A DNA stretch of 7,950 nt from Acidobacteriota bacterium (GTDB lineage Bacteria; Acidobacteriota; Terriglobia; Terriglobales; Acidobacteriaceae): the NCBI GenBank assembly GCA_021799405.1, contig JAJZAL010000239.1, positions 1-7,950 on the forward strand, read 5' to 3'. This document shows positions 5,466 through 7,950 of this stretch, piece by piece. The notes under the pieces were generated by a model. The model saw only the letters and a list, made by a program, of their open reading frames with translations. It did not search any database and was not told where the DNA came from. Position 1 is the first letter of the stretch. Each line of letters starts with the position of its first letter. Position numbers and translations under genes: made by a program.

Positions 5466-6374
5466 CTATGCTGCGTTGCCGCCCGCGGGTTTGGCCTCCG
5501 CCTCGGGGCCCGCCGTAGTTGCCGAGGGCTTCCTGCATCCCTTCTCCATCTCGTCGAAGGAGGGCCGGACGCGCTCTGGAATCGCGCGCCTGCCCATCTC
5601 AATGGCCAGGATCGGGGCCAATCCCTTCAGGAATGCAAGGATGATGACGCGCAGCACATGCAGGTAGGAGTTGTGCTCATCGGCACCCTTGGCCATGCTG
5701 GAGGCCAACGGCCCGACTAGGCCATAGCACATCAAAATCCCCAAAAACGTGCCCACCAGGGCGGCGGCGACCTTTCTGCCAATTTCCTCCGGCGGGCCAC
5801 CCAGCGAGCCCATGGTGATGACCACGCCGAGGACCGCGGCGACGATTCCCAGCCCTGGCAACGCGTCGGCCACGGTGGTCAGCGCCTGGATCGGCTGCAG
5901 CGTCTCGTGGTGCGCCACCTCCATATCGAGTTCCATCATCTGGTCCATATCGAAGGGATCGACGCCGCCGGTAATTGCCGTGCGCAGCGTGTCGCAGACG
6001 AACGCCTGGGAGTGATGATCTTTCAGGAACTCCGGATACTTCTTGAAGATTTCGCTGGCGGCGGGCTTCTCGACGTCATCCTCGATCCCTGTCAGGCCGG
6101 TCTTGCGGACCTTATTGAACAGATCGAACATCATCTTCAGGGTCTCCAGGTATCGCGCCTTGCTGAACTTCGAGGGACCCAACACGCCGAGAACGCCTGC
6201 GATCATGGCCTTGATAATGTAGACCGGATTGGCGATCAGGATCGTGCCCAGGGCGGCGCCCGCAATGGTCACCAGCTCCGCGGGTTGCAGAAGGACCAGA
6301 ATATGCCCCTTCTCCATCAGAAACCCGCCAATCACAGCCCCGAAAACGACGACAATTCCTATGATCGGAAGCAT
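5466..6374 (-). CDS. motA: Flagellar motor stator protein MotA
   Basis: The 302-residue protein has the MotA/TolQ/ExbB fold. A first membrane pair lies at about 2-22 and 34-60. A cytoplasmic region follows, and a second pair lies at about 172-192 and 203-225. The prolines important for torque in E. coli fall at the same numbers here, P173 (ALPGLGIVAAVLG) and P222 (GPLASS). The charged residues R90 and E98, which contact the rotor protein FliG in E. coli, are also conserved. The ATG at 6374 shares its A with the TAA of the upstream PAS/GGDEF-like gene, which argues for coupled translation. A purine-rich GGGGAGAG precedes it. An open frame extends upstream to 6458 but lies inside the upstream gene. 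Five Mot-type MotA subunits with two MotB subunits form the inner-membrane stator. Confidence 0.97.
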   Translation of the reverse strand: MLPIIGIVVVFGAVIGGFLMEKGHILVLLQPAELVTIAGAALGTILIANPVYIIKAMIAGVLGVLGPSKFSKARYLETLKMMFDLFNKVRKTGLTGIEDDVEKPAASEIFKKYPEFLKDHHSQAFVCDTLRTAITGGVDPFDMDQMMELDMEVAHHETLQPIQALTTVADALPGLGIVAAVLGVVITMGSLGGPPEEIGRKVAAALVGTFLGILMCYGLVGPLASSMAKGADEHNSYLHVLRVIILAFLKGLAPILAIEMGRRAIPERVRPSFDEMEKGCRKPSATTAGPEAEAKPAGGNAA

Positions 6375-7336
6375 TACTCTCCCCTCGCCTCGGTGACGTG
6401 GTTGCCGCCCGCATACTGGCTGGCCCGCATGGCCTGGCGCGCGCGGTCCAGCAGGCACTGCAATGTGTCCGCGTCAGTCGCATGGCTGGCCCCAATACTC
6501 ACGGTCAGGCCGATCCGGTCGCCCCACCAACGAAAATCCACGGTGCGGGCAAGTCCGGCCAGCCGCCTGGCATGCTCACCCAAAAGCTTTGCCGTGCGCT
6601 CGTGCGCAATCACCAGAAACTCGTCATCGCCCCAACGTCCAATGGTCTCCGCGGGTTTCATCTGACGCAGCAGGGTCTCCTGCACCGATTGCAACATCGC
6701 TTCGCATGCTTCCCGGCCGTGGGTTTTGCGCAGCAATTTCGCCTGATCGACCGTGATCCACAGCAGGCCAAACGGCATGCCGCTGGTGCTCCACTGGTGA
6801 TGCGCGGCGTCCAGCCGCTCCTCCATGTCCGTCTGGCTGGCTTCGACACCCGCGCCTTCGCCGCTCTCTCCACGAGGCAGGGAATCCACCTCTTCCACCG
6901 GATAAAACAACAGGACGGCACCCATTTGCAGACCTTGCGAATCCCCCAGCGCAACCTTGCGCAGCATTCCCGGTACCCGATGTCCCAGTTTGTGGCGCAT
7001 GGAGACCAAGGTCGGTCGCTCCAGCAGTGGATCGTCCTCCGGCCCTGTTCGCTGCGCCGGCGGTCGAGTGGAAGAGATCGAGGTCGCACTGGCGTTGCCG
7101 GCCAACATACCGCTTCGGCCTGTCTCTGTGCGTGCAACCACCTGGCCCCGGTACTGCCGATCGACGCGAAACAGGTCCTCCGGGCACTTCATGCGGACGA
7201 CATCTTCCGCCGCGTATCCCGTCAGAACGGCCGCAGCCTTGTTCCAATGCAACACGTTCGACTGCTTATCGAGCACGGCGATCCCTTCCTCCATCAAATC
7301 GAGGGTCGCCACGAGCATCGCCACACGATCATCCAT
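6374..7336 (-). CDS. PAS domain protein with a degenerate GGDEF-like domain
   Basis: The 320-residue soluble protein has an N-terminal PAS domain (about 5-70, with MEEGIAVLDKQSNVLHWNKA), a variable linker (about 71-175) and a GGDEF-like domain (about 176-316). The signature is RWGDDEF (234-240) instead of RxGGDEF. By eye against PleD, the first metal Asp of DIDxFK is Thr195, the guanine-contact Asn is Arg203, and the next conserved Asp of that loop is Lys204. The inhibitory RxxD site is KPAE. Diguanylate cyclase activity is therefore unlikely. It may bind nucleotide or act through protein contacts. It starts a tight operon with motA and motB, so a role in regulating the stator or motility is likely. 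The only start in frame after the upstream TGA (7370-7372) is the ATG at 7336, with AAGG 10 bases away. Confidence 0.88.
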   Translation of the reverse strand: MDDRVAMLVATLDLMEEGIAVLDKQSNVLHWNKAAAVLTGYAAEDVVRMKCPEDLFRVDRQYRGQVVARTETGRSGMLAGNASATSISSTRPPAQRTGPEDDPLLERPTLVSMRHKLGHRVPGMLRKVALGDSQGLQMGAVLLFYPVEEVDSLPRGESGEGAGVEASQTDMEERLDAAHHQWSTSGMPFGLLWITVDQAKLLRKTHGREACEAMLQSVQETLLRQMKPAETIGRWGDDEFLVIAHERTAKLLGEHARRLAGLARTVDFRWWGDRIGLTVSIGASHATDADTLQCLLDRARQAMRASQYAGGNHVTEARGE

Positions 7337-7377
7337 ATCTGCCGAACCTTGGAGACTCTGGAACTCTCATAGACTGC

Positions 7378-7404
7378 TTATCGACCGACTTCGTGCCGAC
7401 TTCA
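7378..7404 (-). promoter_or_regulatory. Sigma-28 (FliA)-type promoter of the PAS-motA-motB operon
   Basis: On the minus strand TGAA (7401-7404), a 15-base spacer and GTCGATAA (7378-7385) match the sigma-28 consensus TAAA-N15-GCCGATAA at three of four and seven of eight bases with exact spacing. The start of transcription would fall near 7371, giving a leader of about 35 bases before the ATG at 7336. Sigma-28 drives late flagellar genes such as motAB in many bacteria, so the position is biologically sensible. A tandem CCGACTTC repeat overlaps the spacer. Confidence 0.6.
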
Positions 7405-7571
7405 CGGCAAAGGGCGTACGGCTTCGGCCGGCAGCGCCCGTTTTTCGCTGTTGAAGATGTGCTATGGACAGCATCCTGGAGAAAGCGAGGACTGCCGTAG
7501 GACGCGGACATCGGCGACAGCAGATGCTGTGGACTCGGATTCCAAGGCAAGCCGCCGCCCGGTGGGTGAAA

Positions 7572-7589
7572 GTTGCTCCTGTGAGCAAC
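7572..7589. repeat. 7-bp stem-loop inverted repeat
   Basis: GTTGCTC (7572-7578) and GAGCAAC (7583-7589) are perfect complements around a four-base loop CTGT. An overlapping alternative hairpin uses CCTGT and ACAGG. There is no T-run beyond it, so it is not a typical terminator. The role is unknown. Confidence 0.5.
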
Positions 7590-7668
7590 AGGGGTCAGCC
7601 GCGTCGCCGCGATCGGCCCTGCCGGAATGACCATGGGCCTCGACGGGAAGAATCTCTTGCATCTCCAC

Positions 7669-7683
7669 GCGCAGACTCTGCGC
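7669..7683. repeat. 15-bp perfect palindrome with a single central base
   Basis: GCGCAGA-C-TCTGCGC reads the same on both strands except for the centre. It lies about 265 bases upstream of the sigma-28-like promoter, far for a classical operator. It could be a protein-binding site or a chance GC-rich palindrome. Confidence 0.4.
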
Positions 7684-7950
7684 ACAAATTGCGGACGTTT
7701 CGAGGCACTCCGGCGGACTGCGGCCTTCCGCTAACGTTTCAATACAACCAGCCGATAGTCAGGACATAGCGGGTGAAATCCGCGGGTCGATGCCGATATG
7801 GCCGTGTTCCATGCCGAACTTGCCGCGCCCTCCAGAGCGCCCGCGGAGACGGCGGGAAATGGCGGATGGAGAACGGTCGGTCGCAGAGGTTGCAACGGCG
7901 ACAGGTTTCCAGATCGTTTGGGCCCGCCGAGGTTGGACAACGAAGCATGA

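Larger units (their letters stand above)
7405..7950. other. 545 bases upstream of the motility operon without a supportable gene
   Basis: Several frames on both strands stay open for 50-120 codons, as expected in GC-rich DNA. None gives a family that I recognise, and the overlapping minus-strand frames (to 7685, 7668 and 7588) exclude one another. A plus-strand frame with ATG at 7798 ends at 7950, but it has no clear ribosome site. A minus-strand frame entering from the right edge (7739-7948) carries a CRRCNLC cysteine cluster but no known domain. Two inverted repeats are listed separately. Confidence 0.4.

Noticed and set aside
6398..7372. Plus-strand open frame of 324 codons opposite the PAS/GGDEF-like gene
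   Set aside because: It is an antisense shadow; the minus strand has PAS and GGDEF-like motifs and couples to motA.
7329..7685. Minus-strand frames of 118, 73 and 68 codons upstream of the PAS/GGDEF-like gene
   Set aside because: They overlap each other in different frames, lack recognisable domains, and two of them cross the likely sigma-28 promoter.

Overview
The window comes from a GC-rich, flagellated bacterium. Acidobacteriota is my best guess from the look of the MotA and MotB proteins, but this is an impression and not proof. Every protein gene I can support is on the minus strand, so the reading order is right to left. One tRNA-Gly(CCC) gene sits on the plus strand between two very different halves.

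Right half (about 4495-7404): a compact motility operon. A sigma-28-like promoter (TGAA-N15-GTCGATAA) lies 41 bases upstream of a PAS + GGDEF-like gene. The stop codon of that gene shares one base with the start of motA, and motB follows after 11 bases. MotA and MotB form the proton-conducting stator of the flagellar motor. The GGDEF-like domain lacks several residues needed to make c-di-GMP, so it is more likely a sensor or regulator than an enzyme. About 545 bases further upstream (7405-7950) hold no gene I can support.

Left half (1-4265): a decaying defence and mobile-element region. In transcription order it holds an ISAs1-like transposase remnant fused to a relic of a HEPN-like gene, then an intact AAA ATPase with a C-terminal DUF4143/nuclease-fold domain. 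Next comes a type I restriction-modification locus: hsdM with a one-base frameshift, a two-gene HEPN/MNT toxin-antitoxin-like cassette, and a truncated hsdS. No hsdR is in the window.

The most interesting structure is the HEPN/MNT cassette lodged exactly at the hsdM-hsdS junction. A 25-bp direct repeat (one mismatch) flanks it. Each copy encodes the hsdM C-terminal tail (LKELG-Y/H-GE) together with the AAGGAG ribosome site and ATG used by hsdS. The insertion thus gave hsdS a fresh start signal and left a 10-codon relic of the old hsdS start, whose stop overlaps the HEPN start. All genes from hsdM to hsdS are linked by overlapping or near-overlapping stops and starts. In the HEPN protein both catalytic positions of the expected RX4HXY motif are changed (H-X4-Y-X-Y).
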